Below are positions 15,539-23,341 of a stretch of 33,605 nt of DNA, piece by piece (the stretch's first letter is position 1; each line of letters begins with the position of its first letter). The notes below the pieces were generated by a model, which had not been told where the DNA came from, did no database searches, and saw nothing but the letters and a program-made list of their open reading frames with translations. The DNA is taken from the NCBI GenBank assembly GCA_028285215.1, contig JANQPZ010000158.1, forward strand, positions 1-33,605. Reading direction: 5' to 3'. The DNA comes from Rhodovibrionaceae bacterium (GTDB lineage Bacteria; Pseudomonadota; Alphaproteobacteria; Kiloniellales; DSM-21159). Position numbers and translations under genes: made by a program.

Positions 15539-16735
15539 TCACAGACCCAGAATCGCCTTGGCGACAATGGTCTTCTGGATCTCGTTGGAGCCGCCGTAGA
15601 TCGACAGCTTGCGCCGGTTGAAGTACTCGGCGGCCAGCGGCGCCGCTTCGGCGGGGCCGACCGGCGCCTGATTGGTGTCGGCATCCATCAGCTCGCTGAG
15701 GAACGGCAAAGCGTAGGGACCGACCGAACGGCGCAGCAGGTCGGTGATCTCCTGCCGCAGGACGCTGCCCTTGATCTTGAGCAACGAACTCTCCGCTCCC
15801 GGCGCACCGCCGCTCTGCGCCTCCGCGATAACCCGCAGGTTGGTCATCTCCAGCGCCATCAGATCGATCTCGACCCGTGCGATGCGCCGGGCAAAGGTCG
15901 GATCCTCGCTCAGCGGCCGACCATCCTTGAGCTGGCTCCCCGCGACAGTCTTCAAATGCTGGAGCGCGGCCTTGGCCTGACCGATGCCGGCGATGCCGGT
16001 GCGCTCGTGGGTCAAGAGATACTTGGCGCAGGACCAGCCCTTGTTCTCTTCGCCGACCAGATTCTCCACCGGCACCCGGACGTCGTCGAAGAAAACCTCG
16101 TTGACCTCCCGCCCGCCGTCGAGAGTGATAATGGGCCGCACCGTAATGCCCGGCGTAGTCATGTCGATCAAGAGGAAGGAGATACCCTCCTGCTTTTTGG
16201 CCTCCGGATCGGTGCGAACCAGGCAGAAAATCATGTTGGCGTGCTGGCCCAGGGTGGTCCAGGTCTTCTGCCCGTTGACCACATAATGGTCGCCGTCGCG
16301 TTCGGCGCGGGTCTTGAGACCCGCCAGATCGGACCCGGCACCGGGCTCGGAATAGCCTTGGCACCACCAGTCGCTGCCATCGAGGATGCGCGGCAGGTAG
16401 TAATCCTTCTGAGCCTGCGTGCCGAACTTCATCAGCACGGGCGCAACCATGTTGACGCCGAAAGCCAGAATCGCCGGCGCACCGGCCGCCGCCGTCTCCT
16501 CGTCGAAGATGTGGCGCTGAACCGGAGACCAGCCGGTTCCGCCATAGGCTGTCGGCCAGTTGACCGCGAGGTAGCCGGCCTCCGACAGGATCGCGTGCCA
16601 GCGCTCGTGATCGGCCTTGGTCAACCGCTTGCCGCCGCGCACCTTGGCGGCCAGGTCCGGCGGCAGCTTTTCACGCAGGAAGCCGCGGATCTCTTCGCGG
16701 AAGGCCTCTTCCTCTGCCGTGTAGTGCAAGTCCAT
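15539..16735 (-). CDS. Acyl-CoA dehydrogenase, large-subunit type (pimeloyl-CoA dehydrogenase PimC-like)
   Basis: FAD-dependent dehydrogenase, 398 residues from the ATG at 16735, which has AGGAG six bases upstream; longer frames run into the thiolase gene. Flavin-binding motifs are WCQGYSEPGAGSDLA, VVNGQKTWTTLGQHA and KLSIYGGSNEIQKTIVAKAI near the C-terminus. In that last motif the residue aligned with the catalytic Glu of medium-chain enzymes is Gly (Y-G-G in place of Y-E-G). The base must therefore sit elsewhere, as in long-chain or isovaleryl-type enzymes, or the site is shared with the partner subunit. It lies between the thiolase and small-subunit genes in one tight minus-strand operon. 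Confidence 0.9.
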   Translation of the reverse strand: MDLHYTAEEEAFREEIRGFLREKLPPDLAAKVRGGKRLTKADHERWHAILSEAGYLAVNWPTAYGGTGWSPVQRHIFDEETAAAGAPAILAFGVNMVAPVLMKFGTQAQKDYYLPRILDGSDWWCQGYSEPGAGSDLAGLKTRAERDGDHYVVNGQKTWTTLGQHANMIFCLVRTDPEAKKQEGISFLLIDMTTPGITVRPIITLDGGREVNEVFFDDVRVPVENLVGEENKGWSCAKYLLTHERTGIAGIGQAKAALQHLKTVAGSQLKDGRPLSEDPTFARRIARVEIDLMALEMTNLRVIAEAQSGGAPGAESSLLKIKGSVLRQEITDLLRRSVGPYALPFLSELMDADTNQAPVGPAEAAPLAAEYFNRRKLSIYGGSNEIQKTIVAKAILGL

Positions 16736-16763
16736 CTGTCTCTCCTGCATGCCGGCGCCGGGC

Positions 16764-17948
16764 TCAGGCAACCTCGAACAGTCCGGCCGCGCCCATGCCG
16801 CCGCCGACGCACATGGTGACGACGACATGGCGAGCGCCGCGGCGGCGTCCCTCGATCAGCGCATGGCCGACCATCCGCGCACCGGTCATGCCATAGGGAT
16901 GGCCGATCGAGATCGAGCCGCCGTTGACGTTAAGCCGTTCCTGCGGAATGCCCAGACGGTCGCGGCAATAAAGCACCTGAGAGGCGAAGGCCTCGTTCAG
17001 CTCCCACAGATCGACATCGTCAACCTTGAGGTCGTTGCGCTCCAGCAGCCGGGGCACGGCAAAGACCGGACCGATTCCCATTTCGTCGGGTTCGCAGCCG
17101 GCTATCGCCAGTCCACGGAAAATCCCGAGCGGCTGCAGCCCACGCCGCTCAGCCAGCTTGCCATCCATGACCACACAGGCCGAGGCACCGTCGGACAGTT
17201 GGCTGGCATTACCTGCCGTGATGAAGTGGTCCGGGCCGCGCACCGGGTCCAGGCTTTCGAGACCGTCCAGCGTGGTGGCGGGGCGATTGCACTCGTCGCG
17301 CTGCAATGTGACAGCTTCCTCGCTGACCGCGCCGGTCTGCTTGTCCTTGACCGACTTGACGGTCTCCAACGGCACGATCTCGGCGTCGAAGCGGCCAGCC
17401 TCCTGAGCCTGAGCGGTACGTTGCTGACTCTCCAAAGCGTAGGCATCCTGATCGGCGCGGCTGACACCATAACGCTCGGCAACGATATCGGCGGTCTCGA
17501 TCATCGGCATCCACAAGGCGGGCAGATGCTCTTTCAGCCAGGGTTCCTCGATGTGAGTCTGGTTGAGGTTAGCCTGGGTCAGGCTGATCGATTCCACGCC
17601 GCCCGCCGCCATTACCGGCACCTTGTCCACCAGGACACGCTGCGCCGCGAAGGCGATCGCCTGCAGCCCGGAACTGCAGAAGCGATTGACCGTAGTACCG
17701 GCGACGCTGACCGGCAGCTCCGCGCGCATCGCGCAGAGACGGGCAATGTTCTTGCCGGTCGCCGCTTCCGGCAGCCCGCAGCCCATCACCACGTCCTCGA
17801 TCTCGCCGGGCTCGACCCCTGCCCGTTCGACGGCATGGCGCAGCGCATGCCCACCGAGCAGGGCGCCGTGGGTTGCATTGAAAGCACCACGGAAAGCCTT
17901 TCCGATTGCGGTGCGCGCGGTCGAGACGATGACAGCGTCAGAGGACAT
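16764..17948 (-). CDS. Acetyl-CoA C-acyltransferase (thiolase)
   Basis: Thiolase of 394 residues that cleaves a 3-oxoacyl-CoA with CoA to acetyl-CoA (or propionyl-CoA) and a shortened acyl-CoA. The nucleophile is Cys91 in [11 protein letters not shown]. His350 lies in [17 protein letters not shown], and the second active-site Cys380 in [21 protein letters not shown] is also present. This is the degradative type of thiolase found with FadB-like proteins. The start has CAGGAG seven bases upstream. It is the second gene of the operon, 87 bases after the bifunctional fadB-like gene. Confidence 0.93.
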   Translation of the reverse strand: MSSDAVIVSTARTAIGKAFRGAFNATHGALLGGHALRHAVERAGVEPGEIEDVVMGCGLPEAATGKNIARLCAMRAELPVSVAGTTVNRFCSSGLQAIAFAAQRVLVDKVPVMAAGGVESISLTQANLNQTHIEEPWLKEHLPALWMPMIETADIVAERYGVSRADQDAYALESQQRTAQAQEAGRFDAEIVPLETVKSVKDKQTGAVSEEAVTLQRDECNRPATTLDGLESLDPVRGPDHFITAGNASQLSDGASACVVMDGKLAERRGLQPLGIFRGLAIAGCEPDEMGIGPVFAVPRLLERNDLKVDDVDLWELNEAFASQVLYCRDRLGIPQERLNVNGGSISIGHPYGMTGARMVGHALIEGRRRGARHVVVTMCVGGGMGAAGLFEVA

Positions 17949-18035
17949 GAACGAACTCCTGAGCGTAAAGATCGGAGGCGCCTCTCCGGACGCCGTTACT
18001 CTATCCGGACCGGATCCGGGCCAAGGGACGAGACC

Positions 18036-20159
18036 CTAGAGGTCGCCGAACCGACCGCCGGTCTCCGCGAGGCGGGCCAGCAGCGGGGCCGGCTGCCAGA
18101 CTTCGCGACGGGATGCGGCCCGGAACGCCGAACAGGCGGCGCTGACCGCCTCGGCCCCGATCTCGTCGGCCCAGAACATCGGACCGCCGCGATACACCGG
18201 AAAGCCGTAGCCGTAGATCCAGATCACGTCGATTTCCAGCGCCCGAACGGCAATGCCTTCCTCCAGAATACGCGCGCCCTCATTGACCATGGCGTAAAGG
18301 CAGCGCTCCAGGATTTCCCGGTCCTCGATACTGCGTTGAGCGACACCCTTGCTGCGAACATGCTCCGCGATAATCTGCGCGACTTCGGGATCGGGGATCG
18401 GCGTTCGGCTGCCCTCTTCGTAGCGATAAACGCCCGCCTTGGTCTTCTGGCCGTAGCGGCCACGCTCTGCGATCGCGTCAAGCCAGTTGTACTCCGGCGC
18501 TTCGGGATCGCCGGCCTTGCGCCGCTCGTTGCGAATGCGCCAGCCGACGTCGATGCCGGCCAGGTCCGACATGGCGAAGGGCCCCATCGGGAAGCCGAAG
18601 TCCGTCAGAACCTTGTCGACCTGCTCCGGAGCAGCGCCCTCCTCGACCAACAGCATCGCCTCGCTCTGGCGCCGGTGCAGCATGCGGTTCCCGACGAAGC
18701 CGTAGCAGTTGCCGACCGCCACCGCGACCTTGCCCACGCGCTTGCCGAGCCGCATCGCAGTGGCCAGCACTTCGTCCGAGGTCGCCTGTCCCCTGACCAC
18801 TTCCAACAGCTTCATGACATTGGCCGGGCTGAAGAAGTGCAGCCCGAGAACGCTCTCGGGCCGGCCGGTGGCGGCGGCGATGGCATCGACATCCAATGTC
18901 GAGGTGTTGGTGGCCAGGATCGCCCCTGGCTTGCAGACACGGTCGAGCTCGGCAAAGACCTTCTTCTTAAGCTCCATGTCTTCGAACACGGCCTCGATCA
19001 CGAGATCGACCGTGGCCAGGTCGTCATAAGAGACGGTCGGACGGATCAGCGCCATGCGCTCTTCCACCTCGGCCGCCGTGAGCCGACCTTTCTTCGCCGT
19101 CGCCTCGTAGTTGCGCCGGATGACACCGAGCCCGCGATCCAGAGCCTCCTCCTGAGCGTCGAGCAGGCGGACCGGGATGCCGGCATTGGCGAAGACCATG
19201 GCGATTCCGCCGCCCATGGTACCTGCCCCGATCACCGCCGCTTCAGCGACTGGGTTGGCGGGCGTATCCTTGGCCAGGCCCGGCACCTTGGCCACTTCGC
19301 GTTCTGCGAAGAAGGCGTGGCGCTGCGCGCGGGACTGAGCGGAGTCCCTCAGTTTCTCAAATAGCGCCCGCTCCTGTTTCAGCCCTTCGGCAAAGGGCAG
19401 CGAGACGGCGTTGCGGACCGACTCGATACAGACCAGCGGCGCCTCGAACCCGCGTCTGCGCTGCCGGGTCTTGGCTTCGAAGCTTTCAAAGAGATCGGCG
19501 TCCGGCTGCTGTACAGGCATTTCGCCGAGAGGACGCTTGACCGCGCCTTCGGCCAGCAAACTGCGTGCATAGACCAAGGCCGCATCGATGAAGGAGTCGC
19601 CGCTGCTGCCGGGTTCGGCCAGGGCATCGACCAGTCCCAGCGCCTTTGCCTCGGTCGCAGGCACGGGATTGCCTTCGACGATGATAGGCAGCGTCGCGGC
19701 AACTCCGATCAGGCGCGGCAGCCGCTGAGTACCACCGGCACCGGGCAGCAGACCCAGCTTGACCTCTGGCAGTCCTAACTTCGCCTCGACGGCAGCGAAG
19801 CGGTAGTCGCACCCGAGTGCCAACTCCAGTCCGCCGCCGAAGGCCGTGCCGTGCAGTGCCGCGACGGTCAGCTTGCCGCTGCTTTCGACAGCGGCGATCA
19901 CCTCGGACAACGATGGCGGCTGCGCCGGCTTGCCGAACTCGCGGATATCGGCACCGGCCGGAAAGGTGCGGCCGGCCGCCGTCAGCACCACGGCCTTGAC
20001 CTGTGCATCGGCCACAGCTTCGTTCAGCGCAGCCATCAGTCCGGCGCGTACCCCATGACCGAGTGCGTTCACCGGCGGGCTGTCGATCACGATGAGACCG
20101 ATATCGTCGCGCTGCCGATAATGCACAAACCTGGATTCGTTCTGGACGGCTGTGTCCAT
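18036..20159 (-). CDS. Bifunctional enoyl-CoA hydratase/3-hydroxyacyl-CoA dehydrogenase (FadB/MFE-like)
   Basis: Multifunctional beta-oxidation enzyme of 707 residues. The N-terminal crotonase domain (about 10-190) has the oxyanion-hole segment AGADIREF (68-75) and both hydratase glutamates, Glu112 in GGGLELALGCD and Glu132 in LPEVKLGLLPGAGG. The 3-hydroxyacyl-CoA dehydrogenase part has the NAD-binding GAGTMGGG (311-318), VIEAVFEDMELKK, catalytic His441 in GLHFFSPANVMK, and two C-terminal helical domains. It is a complete, canonical enzyme. It heads a minus-strand operon of six genes, with GGGGAG just before the ATG and a palindromic operator about 100 bases upstream. Confidence 0.95.
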   Translation of the reverse strand: MDTAVQNESRFVHYRQRDDIGLIVIDSPPVNALGHGVRAGLMAALNEAVADAQVKAVVLTAAGRTFPAGADIREFGKPAQPPSLSEVIAAVESSGKLTVAALHGTAFGGGLELALGCDYRFAAVEAKLGLPEVKLGLLPGAGGTQRLPRLIGVAATLPIIVEGNPVPATEAKALGLVDALAEPGSSGDSFIDAALVYARSLLAEGAVKRPLGEMPVQQPDADLFESFEAKTRQRRRGFEAPLVCIESVRNAVSLPFAEGLKQERALFEKLRDSAQSRAQRHAFFAEREVAKVPGLAKDTPANPVAEAAVIGAGTMGGGIAMVFANAGIPVRLLDAQEEALDRGLGVIRRNYEATAKKGRLTAAEVEERMALIRPTVSYDDLATVDLVIEAVFEDMELKKKVFAELDRVCKPGAILATNTSTLDVDAIAAATGRPESVLGLHFFSPANVMKLLEVVRGQATSDEVLATAMRLGKRVGKVAVAVGNCYGFVGNRMLHRRQSEAMLLVEEGAAPEQVDKVLTDFGFPMGPFAMSDLAGIDVGWRIRNERRKAGDPEAPEYNWLDAIAERGRYGQKTKAGVYRYEEGSRTPIPDPEVAQIIAEHVRSKGVAQRSIEDREILERCLYAMVNEGARILEEGIAVRALEIDVIWIYGYGFPVYRGGPMFWADEIGAEAVSAACSAFRAASRREVWQPAPLLARLAETGGRFGDL

Positions 20160-20225
20160 GTCTCTCCCCTAGATGGCTGTCGACCGACGGCCCGGTCTCC
20201 CGTGTCGGGACGGCCTTTATCCGTC

Positions 20226-20255
20226 AGTATGACGTATGATCTCCAGTGACGTAAA
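20226..20255 (-). promoter_or_regulatory. Candidate promoter of the fadB-like operon
   Basis: Read on the minus strand, TTTACG (20255-20250) is followed after 18 bases by CATACT (20231-20226, four of six consensus bases). Operator copy D lies directly upstream of the -35 box. Its centre would be near -54, a placement typical of activation. The gene start is about 60 bases downstream of the predicted start site. Confidence 0.35.
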
Positions 20256-20260
20256 GATAT

Positions 20261-20286
20261 TGGAAATTAATTCTGCGAAGCGGAAT
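20261..20286. promoter_or_regulatory. Palindromic operator, copy D (head of fadB-like operon)
   Basis: Core ATTCTGC (20270-20276), GAA, GCGGAAT (20280-20286), with the third half-site TGGAAAT (20261-20267). This is among the best matches of the six. It sits inside the last codons of the FMN-oxidase gene: the residues NSASQN and the stop codon of that protein are read from the operator itself. It is the only conserved signal before the six-gene beta-oxidation operon. Confidence 0.7.
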
Positions 20287-21463
20287 TTTCACGTCCCGAC
20301 ACCAGCCATGTTCTGTCCAAACGATCCAGAGCATCGGCGCCGGTCAGGGCCAGCGACAGGTCTATATCCGCCAAAAGACGCAGCGCCACGTCGGTAACGC
20401 CTTCGGCGCCTTCGCAGGCGAGCCCCCAGACGTAGGGGCGGCCGAGCAGAACCGCATCGGCGCCAAGCGCAATCGCCTTCAGAACATCGGCGCCACAGCG
20501 AATCCCACTGTCGAACACAACGGCGACCCGCCCGGCCACGGCCTCGGCGACCGGCCCCAGGGCGTGCAAAGCGGCGATTGAGCCGTCCACTTGGCGCCCC
20601 CCGTGATTGGAGACGATCAGCCCCTCGACGCCAGCCTCCACCGCCTTGCGCGCGTCGTCGGGATGCAGAACACCCTTGAGCAGGATCGGCAGCTCCGTCG
20701 CCTGGCGCAAACGCTCCAGATCCGTCCAGGTGCGACCGGGCGCCGCGAAGACGTTCGACCAGTGGCGCACCGTGGCGCGCAGGTCCGACTCCGGCGGTGC
20801 CGCCAGGGCCGCGCAGAACACCGGGTCGGTGGTATAGTTGGCCAATCCCTTACCGCTGAGGAAGGGCAGGTAGGCGTTGTCCAGATCGCGCTCGCGCCAG
20901 GCCATCATCTTGGTGTCGAGCGTGACCACCACGGCCTCGTAGCCGGCGGCCTCGGCGCGCTGCATCAGGCTGGCGGCCAGAGCATCGTCGCTCGGCCAGT
21001 AGAGCTGGAACCACCGCGGCGTATCGCCGAGAGCCGCTGCCACCTCTTCGAGAGGACGCGAGGCCACCGTGGAGAGGACCATCGGCACGCCGGCAGCCTT
21101 GGCGCCGCGTGCGACCGCCACTTCGGCCTCGGGATGCACGATCTCCTGCACGCCGACCGGCGCCAGCAGAAAGGGCACCGAAAACCGCCGGCCGAGGAGA
21201 GTGCGTCCAAGATCGCGCTGGGAGACATCGGTCAACACGCGCGGCACCAGACGGTAGTCGTCGAAAGCTGCGAGATTGGCAGCCATCGTCGCCTCCCCGG
21301 CGCCTCCAGCGACATACCAGTAGGCCTCGGGCGACAGGCGCTCCCGCGCCAGCCGGTCGAGCGCCTCCAGGCGCACCGGCAGGCTGGGCCGTTCGCCCTT
21401 GGCCCCCTTCAGGTAGATGCGTGTTTGATAGCTGCCGGGCGGATCACAGCGGCGGTCGCTCAT
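20267..21463 (-). CDS. FMN-dependent 2-hydroxy-acid oxidase/dehydrogenase (lactate 2-monooxygenase-like)
   Basis: Alpha-hydroxy-acid oxidising flavoprotein of 398 residues. It would convert an L-2-hydroxy acid to the 2-oxo acid, or, in the lactate monooxygenase branch, to a decarboxylated acid. Active-site residues seen are Lys263 (ILLKGV), His287 and Arg290 (SNHGGRQVDGS), and the phosphate-binding DSGIRCGADVLKA (Asp318, Arg322). WFQLYW is at 151-156. A long loop at about 200-245 (GKGLANYTTDPVF and on) recalls lactate 2-monooxygenase. The ATG at 21463 overlaps the stop of the kinase gene by four bases (ATGA), so the two are probably made together. The last six codons coincide with operator copy D. 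Confidence 0.92.
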   Translation of the reverse strand: MSDRRCDPPGSYQTRIYLKGAKGERPSLPVRLEALDRLARERLSPEAYWYVAGGAGEATMAANLAAFDDYRLVPRVLTDVSQRDLGRTLLGRRFSVPFLLAPVGVQEIVHPEAEVAVARGAKAAGVPMVLSTVASRPLEEVAAALGDTPRWFQLYWPSDDALAASLMQRAEAAGYEAVVVTLDTKMMAWRERDLDNAYLPFLSGKGLANYTTDPVFCAALAAPPESDLRATVRHWSNVFAAPGRTWTDLERLRQATELPILLKGVLHPDDARKAVEAGVEGLIVSNHGGRQVDGSIAALHALGPVAEAVAGRVAVVFDSGIRCGADVLKAIALGADAVLLGRPYVWGLACEGAEGVTDVALRLLADIDLSLALTGADALDRLDRTWLVSGRENSASQN

Positions 21464-22551
21464 TGCACTCCCTCCACGACTGTGGCGTTGCGCCCTTGCG
21501 CGATCGACTGGCCGACCTCCGCCAGAAGACCCGCGCGGCCGCCGACTTCTTGAGCGTCGGCGCTGCTGGCGTTGCCCTGGGCGGCACGGGCCGCAACGCC
21601 CTGCAGGATCGCCGCCAAGCGGAACAGCGAGAAGGCGAGGAAGAAGGCCCAGTTGCCGATGGTCCCGCGTCCGCTGCGCTCGGCATAGGCCGCCAAGACC
21701 TCCTTCTCGCTCGGCAGCCCGAGTTCCTCCAGATCGTGACCGCGCAGGCCGCGCAGACCGGGAAGGCCGGCTGGCAGGTGATAGGGCAGGCAGAAGTAGG
21801 CCAGATCGGCCAGAGGATGGCCCAGCGTCGAAAGCTCCCAATCCAGGACGGCAACCACATCGGGCCGGTCGGTGTGCAGCACCAGGTTCCCGGGCCGGTA
21901 GTCCCCGTGAACCACAGCAACGTCCTGCTGGGCGACAGGCAAGTTTTCCGCGAGCCAGGCGGTCAACCAGTCCATCGCAGGGATTTCCGCACCGGTGCGC
22001 GACGCGGCATACTGCTGCGACCAACGCGCCACCTGGCGAGCCAGATAGTTTTCGGATCGCCCGAAGTCGGCAAGGCCGATACCGCGCCAGTCGACGGCAT
22101 GCAGCGAGGCCAAGACGTCGACCATCGCCATTCGGCTTTGGCGCCGCTCGGCAGGCGTCAGACCGGGTGCTGCGGGATCCGCCAGGATGCGGCCCGGAAC
22201 GAAATCCATGACGTAGAAGGGTGTGCCGATCACCTCCGTCTCTTCGCAGAGCAGGTGCATGCGAGGAACCGGCACCGCCGTGCCATAAAGCGCGGCCATG
22301 ACCCGGTGTTCGCGCTCGACCTGATGGGCCTTCGGCAAGAGCTTGCCGGGCGGCTTCTTGCGCAGCACATAGCGCTGGCCCGCACCGGCGGTCAGCAGGA
22401 ACGTGGGGTTCGACTGCCCCCCACGGAACTGCTGCACCTCCAACCCGCGCTCGACGCCCGGCAGCCGGCTGCGCAAGTAGACCGCCAGTGCCGTTTCGTC
22501 GAATCGGTGGGCCGGCAGGATCGCGCCGAGCAAACCGTCATCCACAGACAT
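21460..22551 (-). CDS. APH-type kinase, predicted 4-hydroxyacyl-CoA kinase (ACAD10/11 N-domain, LvaA-like)
   Basis: Phosphotransferase family protein, 363 residues. ATP-binding segments are FRGGQSNPTFLL and YVLRKKPPGKLL. The catalytic loop HGDYRPGN is at 215-222 (Asp217, Asn222) and the metal-binding Asp237 is in LDWELSTLGHPLADLAY. The segments VIGTPFYVMDFVPGR and LDWELSTLGHPLAD are characteristic of the kinase domain of mammalian ACAD10/ACAD11 and of bacterial LvaA, not of antibiotic-modifying enzymes. Known members phosphorylate the 4-hydroxyl of a hydroxyacyl-CoA. The dehydrogenase counterpart is two genes upstream, with an SDR between, an order close to the lva operon. The substrate is inferred by family only. 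Confidence 0.88.
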   Translation of the reverse strand: MSVDDGLLGAILPAHRFDETALAVYLRSRLPGVERGLEVQQFRGGQSNPTFLLTAGAGQRYVLRKKPPGKLLPKAHQVEREHRVMAALYGTAVPVPRMHLLCEETEVIGTPFYVMDFVPGRILADPAAPGLTPAERRQSRMAMVDVLASLHAVDWRGIGLADFGRSENYLARQVARWSQQYAASRTGAEIPAMDWLTAWLAENLPVAQQDVAVVHGDYRPGNLVLHTDRPDVVAVLDWELSTLGHPLADLAYFCLPYHLPAGLPGLRGLRGHDLEELGLPSEKEVLAAYAERSGRGTIGNWAFFLAFSLFRLAAILQGVAARAAQGNASSADAQEVGGRAGLLAEVGQSIAQGRNATVVEGVQ

Positions 22552-22562
22552 GCCCGGCCGGC

Positions 22563-23321
22563 TCAGGAGATCATCTCGCCGCCGTCGGCGACGATGGTCT
22601 GTCCGGTCACGTAGGCACCGGCCTCGCTAGCGAGGAACAGGGCCACGCCGGCGATGTCGTCGGGCTCCCCGATCCGCCGCAGTGGCGTGCGCGTCTCTGC
22701 GCGCTCGAGACGCACGGGATCCTCCCAAAGGGCGCGCGCAAAGTCGGTGCGAACCAGTCCGGGTGCGATGGCGTTCACGCGTATCTTCGACGGCCCCCAC
22801 TCGACAGCGAGATTGCGCGCCAAGGCCGCCTCGGCCGCCTTGGACATGCCATAGGCGCCGATCACGCCGTTTCCGCGCAGCGCAGCAATGCTGGAGAGCA
22901 GAATCACGGCCCCTCCGCCTGCCGCGGCCATCCCCGGCAGCACCATGTTGCACAGCTGGAAGGTCGAGCGAACGTTGGTCGCCATGATCTTGTCGAAGGC
23001 GTCGTCCGACAGCTCCGACAGGGGACCGTAGGCTGGGTTGATCGCGGCGTTGCAGACAAGAACGTCGACCTCGCCCCAGGCCTCCCGGGTCCGCGACACC
23101 AGCTCTTCGAGTTCAGCCTTGCGACCGATGTGGCACGGCAGGGTCATCGCCGTCAGACCCTCGGCCAGCAGCTTCCCGGTGACGGGCTCGCAGGCCTCGC
23201 GGCTGCGGCTCGAGACCACCACCTTGGCCCCGGCGCGCGCGAAGGCCTCGGCGATGGCACGGCCGATGCCACGGCTCGACCCGGTAACGACGGCAACCTT
23301 GTCCTTCAAATCGAACATCAT
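22563..23321 (-). CDS. SDR family oxidoreductase (SDR 2)
   Basis: Short-chain dehydrogenase of 252 residues: VVTGSSRGIG (11-20), NAA at 91-93, catalytic Ser143/144, Tyr157 and Lys161 (YGMSK), and the C-terminal YVTGQTIVADGG. GPLSELSDDAFDKIMATNV recalls the DHRS4/3-hydroxyacyl dehydrogenase-like SDRs. Arg39 (SSRSRE) after the second strand suggests NADP(H); this is inference. It starts with two ATG codons in a row (23321 and 23318) after AGAGGAAG. It lies between the ACAD10/11-type dehydrogenase and the kinase. In the lva pathway the equivalent SDR oxidises the 3-hydroxyacyl-CoA product, which would fit here. Confidence 0.92.
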   Translation of the reverse strand: MMFDLKDKVAVVTGSSRGIGRAIAEAFARAGAKVVVSSRSREACEPVTGKLLAEGLTAMTLPCHIGRKAELEELVSRTREAWGEVDVLVCNAAINPAYGPLSELSDDAFDKIMATNVRSTFQLCNMVLPGMAAAGGGAVILLSSIAALRGNGVIGAYGMSKAAEAALARNLAVEWGPSKIRVNAIAPGLVRTDFARALWEDPVRLERAETRTPLRRIGEPDDIAGVALFLASEAGAYVTGQTIVADGGEMIS

Positions 23322-23341
23322 GCTTCCTCTACTGCGCTCCC

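Noticed and set aside
16749..19364. 871-codon plus-strand frame, the longest open frame in the window
   Set aside because: Antisense to thiolase and the FadB-like gene, whose catalytic motifs are intact; no family similarity in the antisense product.
21460..22551. Aminoglycoside resistance gene
   Set aside because: The APH-like fold is shared, but the WELSTLGHPLAD and IGTPFYVM segments and the dehydrogenase neighbour match the ACAD10/11 kinase branch, not antibiotic kinases.
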